DNA of 64,000 bases from CAVPDA01 sp963702495 (GTDB lineage: Bacteria > Pseudomonadota > Gammaproteobacteria > Burkholderiales > Rhodocyclaceae), in contig CAVPDA010000018.1 in the NCBI GenBank assembly GCA_963702495.1, positions 558,001 to 622,000 on the forward strand, read 5' to 3'. Position numbers and translations under genes: made by a program. Shown here piece by piece: positions 35,279 to 43,367 of this stretch (its first letter is position 1; every line of letters starts with the position of its first letter). A model generated the notes under the pieces. It searched no databases and had not been told where the DNA came from. It worked only from the letters and a program-made list of their open reading frames with translations.

Positions 35279-36241
35279 ATGGACCCGAAACAACCTGATG
35301 CAGGGCGCAGGCACGAAAAGTACGAGGCTCTGATCGCACGCTGCCAGGCGCTGCCGCCGACGCGCACCGCGGTCGCGCATCCCTGCGACGAGAGTTCCCT
35401 GCGGGCGGCGATCGACGCGGCGCAGGCGGGGCTGATCGCGCCGATCCTGGTCGGTCCGCGCGCGCGCATCGAGGCCGTGGCCGGGCAGTACGGCATCGAC
35501 ATTTCCGGGCTGGAGATCGTCAACGCGCCGCACAGCGAGGCTTCCGCCGCCGCGGCCGTCGCGCTGGTGCGTGAGGGGCGGGCGGAAGCGCTGATGAAGG
35601 GCAGCCTGCATACCGACGAATTGATGGGCGCGGTGGTGCGGCGCGACACCGGCCTGCGCACGGCGCGGCGCATCAGCCACTGCTTCGTCATGGACGTGCC
35701 CGGCCACCGCGACGCGCTCATCATCAGCGACGCGGCGGTCAACATCGCACCCTCGCTCAGGGACAAGGTGGACATCGTACAGAACGCGATCGATCTCGCC
35801 CGCGATCTGGGCTCGCCCGAGGTGCGGGTGGCGATTCTGTCGGCGATGGAGACGGTGAATCCGGACGTGCCCTCCACGCTCGAGGCGGCCGCGCTGTGCA
35901 AGATGGCCGACCGCGGGCAGATCACGGGGGCCGTGCTCGACGGTCCGCTGGCGCTGGACAACGCCATCAGCGAGGAGGCCGCGCGGATCAAGAAGATCGT
36001 GTCGCCGGTCGCCGGCCGGGCCAACGTGCTGGTGGTGCCGGACCTGGAGGCCGGCAACATGCTGGCCAAGAGCCTGTCGTTCCTGGCGGGGGCGGATGCC
36101 GCCGGCATCGTGCTCGGTGCGCGCGTGCCGATCATCCTGACCAGCCGGGCCGACTCGCTGACCACGCGTCTGGCCTCCTGCGCCGTTGCCGCGCTGGTGG
36201 CGAACGCGCGGCGCGCGAACGCCGGCAAGGCAGTCGCGTAG
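35279..36241 (+). CDS. Phosphate acetyl/butyryltransferase family protein
   Basis: A 320-residue enzyme of the PTA_PTB family, transferring acetyl (or butyryl) groups between CoA and phosphate. Visible: HEKYEALIARCQALPPTRTAVAHPCDESSLRAAIDAAQAGLIAPILVGP, EALMKGSLHTDELMGAVV, TARRISHCFVMDVPG, ISDAAVNIAPSLRDKVDIVQNAIDLA, NPDVPSTLEAAALCKMADRGQITGAVLDGPLALDNAIS, and LVVPDLEAGNMLAK. ATG 35279 has AAGGGG 8 bp upstream. It aligns with the C-terminal half of the MaoC-Pta fusion at 52644 but lacks the MaoC domain. It may work with phosphoketolase and acetate kinase in this window. Confidence 0.92.
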   Translation: MDPKQPDAGRRHEKYEALIARCQALPPTRTAVAHPCDESSLRAAIDAAQAGLIAPILVGPRARIEAVAGQYGIDISGLEIVNAPHSEASAAAAVALVREGRAEALMKGSLHTDELMGAVVRRDTGLRTARRISHCFVMDVPGHRDALIISDAAVNIAPSLRDKVDIVQNAIDLARDLGSPEVRVAILSAMETVNPDVPSTLEAAALCKMADRGQITGAVLDGPLALDNAISEEAARIKKIVSPVAGRANVLVVPDLEAGNMLAKSLSFLAGADAAGIVLGARVPIILTSRADSLTTRLASCAVAALVANARRANAGKAVA

Positions 36242-36302
36242 CTGCCGTTCGGCGGTGGAAGCCTGCACCTGCGGCCCGCCGCCGACCACGAGAGGAGAAA
36301 AC

Positions 36303-36653
36303 ATGCTGCCCGCCCTGCGCCGCACCCTGCTTTGCCTGATGACCGCCCTGCCGCTGGCAGCCTGCGTCGTCTATGAACCGGTCGGCGTACCATCGGCCGT
36401 GCCGGCGAGTTTCGACCGCTCGTGGAACGCCGCGCTCGGTGCCGCGCAGGATGTCGGGATCGTCGTCTCGAGCGCCGACCGCAATACGGGCTGGATCTAC
36501 GGAAGGCGCAACGCAGCCGACGTGACCATCGGCGTCCTCCCGCAGGCCGATGGCAGCCTGCGCGTGCAGTTCGATACCAAGGGCCTGGGCCCCCGGGATC
36601 AGGGCCTGGACGCCCTGTTCACCCAGGCCTACAACCGGCGCATGGGTCGCTGA
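36303..36653 (+). CDS. Small lipoprotein, hypothetical
   Basis: A 116-residue lipoprotein. Signal: LRRTLLCLMTALPLAACVV, with lipobox L-A-A-C and Cys at about residue 21. The mature part starts VYEPVGVPSAVPASFDRSWNAALGAAQDVGIVVSSADRNTGWIYGRR, followed by beta-strands ADVTIGVLPQADGSLRVQFDTKG and a tail DQGLDALFTQAYNRRMGR. This resembles the periplasmic lipoproteins with a single alpha/beta domain found in many proteobacteria. GAGGAGAAAAC precedes ATG 36303, a strong site. It follows the Pta-like gene by 61 bp. Function unknown. Confidence 0.82.
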   Translation: MLPALRRTLLCLMTALPLAACVVYEPVGVPSAVPASFDRSWNAALGAAQDVGIVVSSADRNTGWIYGRRNAADVTIGVLPQADGSLRVQFDTKGLGPRDQGLDALFTQAYNRRMGR

Positions 36654-36737
36654 ACCGGTCTTTCTTTCCCCGTCTGGCCTTGCCGAACGGGCCGCATCGC
36701 CCTGGTCCTGTCACCGACGGTCCAGGCGGTGCGGGTG

Positions 36738-36902
36738 ATGCCCCAGATGGTCGCCGAGGTGGACTCCATGACCAGCGAATTGGGCGCCATGAACGGCGAG
36801 GTAGGCGCGATGAATGCCAAGATGTACGCGCTTCCGGTCATGGCCGCGGGCATGGACTCGACCATGGGACGGAGGGGGCGGATGTTCCCCTGGTCGTGGT
36901 GA
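36738..36902 (+). pseudogene. Met-rich heptad ORF, probable 3' remnant of a larger gene
   Basis: A 54-codon ORF with a striking Met periodicity: MPQMVAEVDSMTSELGAM then NGEVGAMNAKMYALPVMAAGM. The same frame is open upstream to about 36690 without an ATG. Such Met-spaced amphipathic tails occur at the ends of longer envelope proteins, so I read it as the surviving C-terminus of a deleted gene. No ribosome binding site is visible. The rest of the 318-bp gap from 36654 to 36971 shows nothing else recognisable. Confidence 0.35.
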
Positions 36903-36971
36903 TTCGCGAAGCGCGAGATATCGACGTTGCGGCCGGCAGGACGGCTTCGGCCGCCCTGCCGGAATACATCC

Positions 36972-37940
36972 CTACTTCTGCTCCACCTTGGCCCAGCCGT
37001 CGGCCGGATCGAAGCGGGTGATCTTGCCGGCCACAGTGGCGGACTTCGGTCCCAGGTCCTTCTGCCAGACTACGCCGTCGTGGTTGGCCATGAAGCTCAT
37101 CACCCCCGAGGAGCCGTACTTGGCCGGCCAGGCGAGCAAGGCGAAGCCGCCGATCATTTCCTTCTTGACCAAGTAGTCGTAGGCCCCGCCCGGCGCGCCC
37201 TTGCCCTGGCCGGTGAGGATGCGGAAGAAGTAGCCGTGGTAGGGCTGCGGCTTTCCGCCAGATCCCTTGCGGTAGCCTTGCGACGAGGCTTCCGCCGCCA
37301 GCGGCCCCAGCGGGCTCGGTTCCTCGCCTGCCTTGGTCGGCCAGTACAGGCCGTCGCGCTTGCCCGGGCTGCTGCGGAATTTCTGCGCGTAGGCGAGCAG
37401 TCCGTCGCCGTTGCGGTCCTTGGCGGCGTAGTCTTGCTGGGCGTCGGCGATCGCCAGGATGGTCTGGATGGTGTACAGCTCGTTGCGGCCGATGCGCCGG
37501 TCGATGATTTCGTCCTGGGCCGCCGCGGTGTCGAAGCGCCAGGTTTCTCCCTGCTTGACGATCGGTACGGGCAGCGGCCAGTCGTTCTTGCCGATTTGCA
37601 GGATCGCCTTGCCCTCGCCCTCCAGCGCCACCTTGTGGCTCTCGCTGTAGAGCTCGTTGAATCTCTCGCCGAGCTGGCGGTCGGCCACCGCATCGCCGGA
37701 GGAGAACAGCCGTTCGCTGCCGGGACCGAAGATGCTCACCAGCGTCTTGCGATCGTGACTGGCCACCGCCGCAGCGGCCGCCTTGGCCGCCTCGTCCGGC
37801 GAGGCGAAGGTCTTCTGATCTGCTTTGGCCGAGGCGGCCTGCGCTTCGATCGGTGCGATCGCCGCGACAGCGACCAGCCCCCACAGGGTCAGCGCGGCCG
37901 TGCGTAGCGCCTTGGCAAAACGGTTCTGTTTGGTCAGCAT
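36972..37940 (-). CDS. DUF2950 domain-containing protein, exported
   Basis: A 322-residue secreted protein. Signal peptide: LRTAALTLWGLVAVAAIAPIEAQA. The DUF2950 body has KTFASPDEAAKAAAAAVASHDRKTLVSIFGPGSERLFSSGD, WPLPVPIVKQGETWRFDTAAAQDEIIDRRIGRNELYTIQTILAIADAQQDYAAKDRNGDGLLAYAQKF, PQPYHGYFFRILTGQG and GGFALLAWPAKYGSSGVMSFMANHDGVVWQKDLG. ATG 37940 lies 29 bp after the DUF3300 stop, so the two are an operon, a frequent pairing. The family is believed to be periplasmic or outer-membrane; molecular role unknown. Confidence 0.9.
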   Translation of the reverse strand: MLTKQNRFAKALRTAALTLWGLVAVAAIAPIEAQAASAKADQKTFASPDEAAKAAAAAVASHDRKTLVSIFGPGSERLFSSGDAVADRQLGERFNELYSESHKVALEGEGKAILQIGKNDWPLPVPIVKQGETWRFDTAAAQDEIIDRRIGRNELYTIQTILAIADAQQDYAAKDRNGDGLLAYAQKFRSSPGKRDGLYWPTKAGEEPSPLGPLAAEASSQGYRKGSGGKPQPYHGYFFRILTGQGKGAPGGAYDYLVKKEMIGGFALLAWPAKYGSSGVMSFMANHDGVVWQKDLGPKSATVAGKITRFDPADGWAKVEQK

Positions 37941-37969
37941 TGTGTGTTCCTCGTCTTATTGGCTCGTGC

Positions 37970-39364
37970 TCAGCGACGACCGCCGCCGCCGCGACCACCA
38001 CCACCACCACCGCCACGGGCGCCGCCACCACCACCGCTGCTCGCGCGGGAGCCTCCGCCACCGCCGCTGCTCGCGCGTGAGCTACCTCCGCCGCCGAAGC
38101 TGGATTGGGAAGCCTGCCGGCTGCTCTGCCCCCGGTCAGACTGGGCACGCACGTCCGAGCCCCGGCTGCCCATGCCGTCCAGGCCTGCAGGCTGGGCGCG
38201 CGCCGAGGACTGGCCGCGTGAGCCGGCCTTCTGCCCGCCGCGATCACCGGCCTGACCCCGGTCACCACCGCGATCGCCAGCTTGAGCCCGATCACCGCCA
38301 CGATCACCGCCGCGGTCGCCGCCACGATCACCGCCACGATCACCGCCACGATCACCGCCACGATCGCCGCCACGATCGCCGCCACGATCACCACCCCGAT
38401 CCCCACCACCCAACTCGCGTTCGAGGTCCCGCCCGCGGAACTGCTCACGCGACGCGGCACCGGCGTCGTTCCGGCCGTACTTTTGCCGGCTGCCCTGGTC
38501 CTTGTAGGACACCCCCTTGCGGTGGGTGGAGTTGTGCTGCCAGTTGTTGCCGCTGACCTTGTTGGCGTTGAAGTTGCGGTTGATGTTGGTGGCGCGGTTA
38601 ACGTTCACGTTGATGTCGCCGCGGCCCCAGTTGCAGCCGCCGAAGATGGCGCCGGCAGCGGCGAAGCCCACGCCCCAGGCGAAGCCCCTGGCCAGCGCCG
38701 CGCCGGGGTAATAGCCGGGGTAATAGTAAGGATTCGGCGGGTAGTAGAAAGGGGTGTAGGCCGGATAGGGCCAGGTGCCATAGACCACCGTCGGGTTGTA
38801 GGCCGGCACGTAGATGGTCTGCGGCTGGGCCGGTTCGATGATGATGGTCTGGGTCGTCGAACCCGTGGCCGCGGGCTGGACCGTGACCGTCTGCTGCTCG
38901 TTGGATTCCAGCGATCCCGCCTTCTGCGCCATCCCCCGCAGCCGCTGGACCGAATCCAGGACGTCCTTCTGCTGGGCGAGCACGGCGTTGCCCAGATCCT
39001 GGGTCCATTCCAGCTTGTCGCTCATCATGGTGACCGTCTGCGGAAAGGCCACCAGGGACTGCACGCTCACGTCCCAGTTCTTGTCCTCCGCCGCCTTGAC
39101 CGCCGCGTCGCCCTTCATGTCGGGATTGGCCTTGACCCAGCGCGCCGCCTCCACCACTTCCAGCGGGTAGGTGGCGGCCATCAGTACCTGGGACAGCAGT
39201 CCGTCGGGATAAAGCGCGATGGGAGCGAGGAGCTGATCCAACTGCTCCGTGGAAAGGGGCGCCTGGGTGGCGGCGGCGGGCGCGTCCTGAGCCTGAACCG
39301 GCAGAGGCGCCGCGATCGCCAGCGGCAGCGCGGCCAGCAGCCATCTCAGCAAGGTTGTTCTCAT
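37970..39364 (-). CDS. DUF3300 domain-containing protein with GGDR and Gly-rich tail
   Basis: A 464-residue exported protein. Signal peptide about 1-25 (LLRWLLAALPLAIAAPLPVQAQ). The DUF3300 domain (about 38-210) has LSTEQLDQLLAPIALYPDGLLSQVLMAATYPLEVVEAARWV, FPQTVTMMSDKLEWTQDLGNAVLAQQKDVLDSVQRLR and the aromatic stretch TIYVPAYNPTVVYGTWPYPAYTP. Then comes a Tyr/Pro and Gly-rich section, an Asn-rich part, and a low-complexity C-terminus with ten GGDR-type repeats (plus-strand coordinates 38289-38408), ending in Gly/Ser/Arg runs. Operon with DUF2950. The tail may bind RNA, polyphosphate or wall polymers; this is a guess from composition. Confidence 0.9.
   Translation of the reverse strand: MRTTLLRWLLAALPLAIAAPLPVQAQDAPAAATQAPLSTEQLDQLLAPIALYPDGLLSQVLMAATYPLEVVEAARWVKANPDMKGDAAVKAAEDKNWDVSVQSLVAFPQTVTMMSDKLEWTQDLGNAVLAQQKDVLDSVQRLRGMAQKAGSLESNEQQTVTVQPAATGSTTQTIIIEPAQPQTIYVPAYNPTVVYGTWPYPAYTPFYYPPNPYYYPGYYPGAALARGFAWGVGFAAAGAIFGGCNWGRGDINVNVNRATNINRNFNANKVSGNNWQHNSTHRKGVSYKDQGSRQKYGRNDAGAASREQFRGRDLERELGGGDRGGDRGGDRGGDRGGDRGGDRGGDRGGDRGGDRGGDRAQAGDRGGDRGQAGDRGGQKAGSRGQSSARAQPAGLDGMGSRGSDVRAQSDRGQSSRQASQSSFGGGGSSRASSGGGGGSRASSGGGGGARGGGGGGGRGGGGRR
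38289..38408. repeat. Ten 12-bp tandem repeats encoding GGDR inside the DUF3300 gene
   Basis: Ten consecutive units close to CGATCACCGCCA (plus strand) encode Gly-Gly-Asp-Arg. Most units differ from the consensus by zero to two bases, and the last two are more diverged. The unit is 12 bp, so gain or loss of a unit keeps the frame, and length variation between strains is expected. Confidence 0.95.
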
Positions 39365-39631
39365 ACTTGTCCTTTCTCTCGACTTACTGCCCCGGCGGGC
39401 GGCGAATTCTCCGGCGATGACTTGGGCATGCTGCGTAACGGACCGGAAGACGGCGGATTGTACATTCGTTCGGCGGCGGATTGGCGCGGAACCAGCAGCC
39501 GGAATGCGCCTCCAGTCACACGACGCCCCGGGGTTGGCGCGTCCTCGTCGGCGAGACTGACGGTGGTCGGAGCGCGGGGAGCGGACGGTTCGCCGTACAT
39601 GACGTTCGTCTTCGTATCGTGCAGCGCTGCC

Positions 39632-42028
39632 TCAGTACGGCCACACCCAGTCGGTGATCTGCGCCCGGTCGGTGCCCTGCTCGTGGGCGTAGGCGAGGTT
39701 GAGGATGATCTCGTTCTTCATGCGCTCCTTCAGATGGGCGGCGCGGGCGGACAGTCCCGGCACGCGGTCGATGACGTCGATCACCAGCGTAAAGCGGTCG
39801 GTCTGGTTGAGGATCGCCAGTTCCAGCGGGGTGTTGATGTTGCCGCGCTCCTTGTAGCCGCGCACATGCATGTTGTCGTGGTTCCGGAAGCGGTAGGCCA
39901 GTTTGTGGATCAGCCAGGGGTAGCCATGGAAATTGAAGATCACCGGCCGGTCGATGGTGAACAGGCTGTCGAACTCGCGTTCGGCCGAGCCGTGCGGGTG
40001 CTCGCTGGCCGGCTGCAGCTTGTACAGGTCCACCACGTTGACGAAGCGCACCTTCAGGTCGGGCAGGTGCTCGCGCAGGATCGCGGTGGCGGCCAGCGCC
40101 TCCTGCGTGGCCACGTCGCCGCAGGACGCCATCACCACGTCGGGCTCCACGCCCTGGTCGTTGCTCGCCCGGGTCCAGATGCCGATGCCCTTGGCGCAAT
40201 GCACGACTGCTTCGTCGATGGTGGTGAACTGCAGGTGCTTCTGCTTGTCGGCGACGATGACGTTGATGCAGTCGGTCGAACGCAGGCAGTGGTCGGCCAC
40301 CGCCAGCAGGGTGTTGGCATCCGGCGGCAGGTAGACCCGTGTCACGCTCGGGCTCTTGTTGGTCACGAGATCGATGAAGCCCGGATCCTGGTGCGAGAAG
40401 CCGTTGTGGTCCTGGCGCCACACGGTGGACGACAGCAGGATGTTCTGCGAGGCCACCGGGGCGCGCCAGGGCACGTGGTTCTTGCTGATGTCCAGCCACT
40501 TGGCATGCTGGTTGAACATCGAGTCGATGACATGGGCAAAGGCTTCGTAGGTGTGGAAGAAGCCGTGCCGGCCGGTGAGCAGATAGCCTTCCAGCCAGCC
40601 GACGAGGGTGTGCTCGGAGAGCATCTCCATCACCCGGCCGTCGCGGGAGAGCTCGCCGCCGTCCGCATCCTCGGGATACAGCTCGGCCATCCAGGTCTTC
40701 TTGCTGACCTCGTAGATCGCCTGCAGCCGGTTGGAGGCGGTCTCGTCCGGACCGAAGACGCGGAAGCTCGTCATGTTGCTGCGCATCACGTCGCGCAGAA
40801 ATTCGCCCAGCGGCTTGGTGTTCTCGTGCAGCACCTTGCCCGCGTCCGCGACGTCCACCGCGTAATTGCGGAAGTCCGGCAGCTTCAGGTCCTTGCGCAG
40901 CAGGCCGCCGTTGGCGTGGGGATTGGCGCTCATGCGCCGCCCGCCGGCGGGGGCGAGGGTGCGCAGTTCGGGCAGCAGGCGGCCGTCCGCGCCGAACAGT
41001 TCCGCGGGCCGGTAGCTCTTCAGCCAGTCTTCCAGCAGCTTCAGGTGTGCCGGGTTCTCGCGCACGTCCGAGAAGGGAACCTGGTGCGAGCGCCAGGAGC
41101 CCTCGGCCTTGTGACCGTTGACCTCCTTCGGCCCGGTCCAGCCCTTGGGGCTGCGCAGCACGATCATCGGCCAGCGCGCTCGCTCGGCCTTGCCGCTGGC
41201 GCGCGCCTCGCCTTGGAGGTTGCGGATCTGCGCCACGGCCTGCTCCAGGGTGGCGGCCATCTTCTGGTGCATCTCGCCGGGGTCCGCGCCCTCGACGAAA
41301 TAGGGTGTGTAGCCGTAGCCGCGAAACAGCGCCTCCAGTTCCTCGTGGCTGATGCGAGCGAGGATCGTGGGGTTGGCGATCTTGTAGCCGTTGAGGTTGA
41401 GGATCGGCAGCACCGCGCCGTCGTGGATCGGGTTGATGAACTTGTTGGAATGCCAGGCGGTGGCGAGCGGCCCGGTCTCGGCCTCGCCGTCGCCCACCAC
41501 GCAGGCGACGATCAGATCCGGGTTGTCGAGCACCGCGCCGTAGGCATGGGACAGGCTGTAGCCCAGTTCGCCGCCTTCGTGGATCGAGCCCGGAGTCTCC
41601 GGGGTGACGTGGGAGCCGATGTGGCCGGGGAAGGAGAACTGCTTGAAGAACTTCTGCAGGCCCTCCTCGTCCTCGCTCTTGTCCGGATAGACCTCGGAAT
41701 AGGTGCCTTCCAGGTAGGCGGGGCCGAGCACGCCGGGGGCGCCGTGGCCGGGGCCGGCCATGAACACCACGTCCAGGTCGTCGCGCTTGATGAGGCGGTT
41801 GACATGCGCCCAGACGAAGGAAAGGGCGGGGCTCGCGCCCCAGTGGCCGAGCAGGCGGTGCTTGATGTGCTCGATCTTCAGCGGTTGCCGCAGCAGCGGG
41901 TTGTCACGCAGATAGATCATCCCCACCGACAGGTAATTGCAGGCACGCCACCAGGCGTCGATGCGGCGCAGTTCGTCGGCGGTGAGTGGACCGTGCGGCG
42001 ATGCTTGCGAAGTTGCGGCTTCAGCCAT
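39632..42028 (-). CDS. xfp: Xylulose-5-phosphate/fructose-6-phosphate phosphoketolase
   Basis: A 798-residue thiamine-diphosphate enzyme that cleaves xylulose-5-P or fructose-6-P with phosphate to acetyl-P and a triose- or tetrose-P. Features: LRRIDAWWRACNYLSVGMIYLRDNPLLRQPL, FMAGPGHGAPGVLGPAYLEG, GSHVTPETPGSIHEGGELGYSLSHAYG, VVGDGEAETGPLATAWHSNKFINP (ThDP-binding GDGEAETGP), and the C-terminal VDLYKLQPASEHPHG and GYKERGNINTPLELAI. Length is normal. GGAGACATCGAC precedes ATG 42028. Acetyl-P from this enzyme feeds the Pta-like and AckA enzymes encoded about 10 kb away. No sugar kinase is adjacent. Confidence 0.96.
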   Translation of the reverse strand: MAEAATSQASPHGPLTADELRRIDAWWRACNYLSVGMIYLRDNPLLRQPLKIEHIKHRLLGHWGASPALSFVWAHVNRLIKRDDLDVVFMAGPGHGAPGVLGPAYLEGTYSEVYPDKSEDEEGLQKFFKQFSFPGHIGSHVTPETPGSIHEGGELGYSLSHAYGAVLDNPDLIVACVVGDGEAETGPLATAWHSNKFINPIHDGAVLPILNLNGYKIANPTILARISHEELEALFRGYGYTPYFVEGADPGEMHQKMAATLEQAVAQIRNLQGEARASGKAERARWPMIVLRSPKGWTGPKEVNGHKAEGSWRSHQVPFSDVRENPAHLKLLEDWLKSYRPAELFGADGRLLPELRTLAPAGGRRMSANPHANGGLLRKDLKLPDFRNYAVDVADAGKVLHENTKPLGEFLRDVMRSNMTSFRVFGPDETASNRLQAIYEVSKKTWMAELYPEDADGGELSRDGRVMEMLSEHTLVGWLEGYLLTGRHGFFHTYEAFAHVIDSMFNQHAKWLDISKNHVPWRAPVASQNILLSSTVWRQDHNGFSHQDPGFIDLVTNKSPSVTRVYLPPDANTLLAVADHCLRSTDCINVIVADKQKHLQFTTIDEAVVHCAKGIGIWTRASNDQGVEPDVVMASCGDVATQEALAATAILREHLPDLKVRFVNVVDLYKLQPASEHPHGSAEREFDSLFTIDRPVIFNFHGYPWLIHKLAYRFRNHDNMHVRGYKERGNINTPLELAILNQTDRFTLVIDVIDRVPGLSARAAHLKERMKNEIILNLAYAHEQGTDRAQITDWVWPY

Positions 42029-42189
42029 GTCGATGTCTCCTCTGCGCAGGGATGCGTTTGTCGTGGTCGCGGCGATCCGGGCGGTCCCGGCGATGCGAAC
42101 GCCATTGTTCGCGCACCGGCCGGGCCCGGTCAAGCATGCGTCTCCGACAGCATGCGCGATCGGCGAGTTCAAGCCGATTCGAGGTTTCG

Positions 42190-42501
42190 TCCGTGGGGCC
42201 GGCGCCGCACTATGGTGGCCACAGTCTCGCGTCCCTCGCCAGTGGGCCGGCGTGGTGCGGCTCCAGCGCCGGAGTGCGCGCGTGAAGGCACTGGCATGGC
42301 ATACCCGGGCGCCACGGCGATCTGGCGCACCTCCCGCTCAGAGTCGGAGAGCATGTGCCTGGCGATCTCGAAACGGCTCTGGTCTACGAGTTCCTGAAAG
42401 CGGGTGCCGAAGGCGTTCAGGCGGCGATTCCGCTTGCGGCTGTTAATGAAGAAGAGCCCCGCGACCTGACCCGCCCTGGCTTGACGTCTGGAAATGTCCA
42501 A
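42190..42501 (-). pseudogene. AraC-family HTH remnant, truncated and frameshifted
   Basis: The frame reads VAGLFFINSRKRNRRLNAFGTRFQELVDQSRFEIARHMLSDSEREVRQIAVAPGYA. This is the AraC HTH_18 pattern (first helix-turn-helix, RRLNAFGTRFQELVD, then the second HTH), slightly decayed. After GYA the frame is lost; one base back, DASAFTRALRRWSRTTPAHWR continues, so a single-base deletion near 42300 breaks the gene. No N-terminal effector domain is found upstream. The remnant lies just 5' of phosphoketolase and may be what is left of its former regulator. Confidence 0.65.
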
Positions 42502-42610
42502 CGCGAACGCGTTCCGTGTGGTTTACTAGTAGGCTTGCCGACGACCGGTGAATCGTGACGCAGGCCGGTCGGCGCCGCATCATCCCTTTTATGTTGATTG
42601 GAGAAATCTG

Positions 42611-43237
42611 ATGGAGCAGTCCAGGATGAAGATCAAGTTGGCGGTCGCGCTGATCGCGGCAGCCTTTGCTGCAACCGCGCTTGCGCAAAAGCCCGGCGCA
42701 GCGGAGGGCGCGGTCGTCGTCAGCGAGCCGGGCAAGGCGTCCGTCGTCAGTGCGGCGGAGATCTCCGCCCAGGTCACGGGCATCGACAAGGCGACGCGCA
42801 CGGTGACACTGAAGGGGCCGAAGGGCAAGGTCGTCGATATCGTCGCGGGAGACGAGGTCAAGAACTTCGACCAGATCCAGGTCGGCGACTTCGTCGTCGC
42901 GCGCTACGCCGAGGCGCTCACGCTGGAACTGAAGAAAGTCAAGGCCGGTGCCGGCGACGTGACGGTGCGCGAGGAGGCGGCGAAGGCGCAGCCCGGCGAG
43001 AAGCCGGCGGTCGCCGGCGCACGTCAGATCACCGCGATTGCCAAAGTCACCGCCGTCGATCCGAAGAAGAGCACGATCACCCTCAAGGGGCCGCGGGGCA
43101 GGGAAGTGACGCTCAACGTGAAGAACCCCGACCAGTTCAAGGTCGTGAAGAAGGGCGACCAGGTCGAGGTGACCTACACCGAAGCGCTCGCGTTGAGCGT
43201 GGAGCCGGCGCCGAAGCCGGGCCCGAAGACGAAGTGA
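42611..43237 (+). CDS. Exported protein with two tandem beta-strand repeats
   Basis: A 208-residue periplasmic protein. MKIKLAVALIAAAFAATALAQ is a clear signal peptide (from Met 6 of this start; the alternative start at 42626 gives only the peptide). Two homologous segments of about 60 residues follow: ITGIDKATRTVTLKGPKGK-like (VTGIDKATRTVTLKGPKGKV, DEVKNFDQIQVGDFVVARYAEALTLEL), then VTAVDPKKSTITLKGPRGREV, DQFKVVKKGDQVEVTYTEALALSV. This is an internal duplication of an SH3/OB-like strand pattern. TTGGAGAAATCTG precedes ATG 42611. It is not in an operon. Function unknown; similar proteins are widespread in proteobacteria. Confidence 0.78.
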   Translation: MEQSRMKIKLAVALIAAAFAATALAQKPGAAEGAVVVSEPGKASVVSAAEISAQVTGIDKATRTVTLKGPKGKVVDIVAGDEVKNFDQIQVGDFVVARYAEALTLELKKVKAGAGDVTVREEAAKAQPGEKPAVAGARQITAIAKVTAVDPKKSTITLKGPRGREVTLNVKNPDQFKVVKKGDQVEVTYTEALALSVEPAPKPGPKTK

Positions 43238-43292
43238 GCGCTGCTGCACGGGGCGAGCGCGCCATCTGACGCGCTTGCCGACCTCGATCAAG

Positions 43293-43342
43293 GCTCCCAG
43301 CGGGAGATAGGAGCTTCGAGATTCGCTGGCGCGACTTTCACG
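43293..43342 (+). repeat. CTCCC-hairpin / GACTTTCAC extragenic repeat, copy B
   Basis: CTCCCAGCGGGAG forms a short hairpin, followed by ATAGGAGCTTCGAGATTCGC and TGGCGCGACTTTCACG. Apart from about three mismatches it is identical over roughly 50 bp to the copy at 62629-62682, and it shares the hairpin plus GACTTTCAC with the copy at 7861. It sits between the exported repeat protein and the membrane protein at 43368, whose ribosome binding site follows about 15 bp later. Confidence 0.75.
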
Positions 43343-43367
43343 CTAGAAAAACAGGGAGGGACGGCGG

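Noticed and set aside
38289..38408. The 12-bp repeats as a CRISPR-like array
   Set aside because: The units are contiguous without spacers, in frame, and code for GGDR within a real protein.
38282..42397. A 1371-codon open frame antisense to DUF3300 and phosphoketolase
   Set aside because: GC-rich codons leave the opposite strand open by chance. The translation is His/Gln/Arg/Gly-rich with no domain, and phosphoketolase on the other strand is unambiguous.
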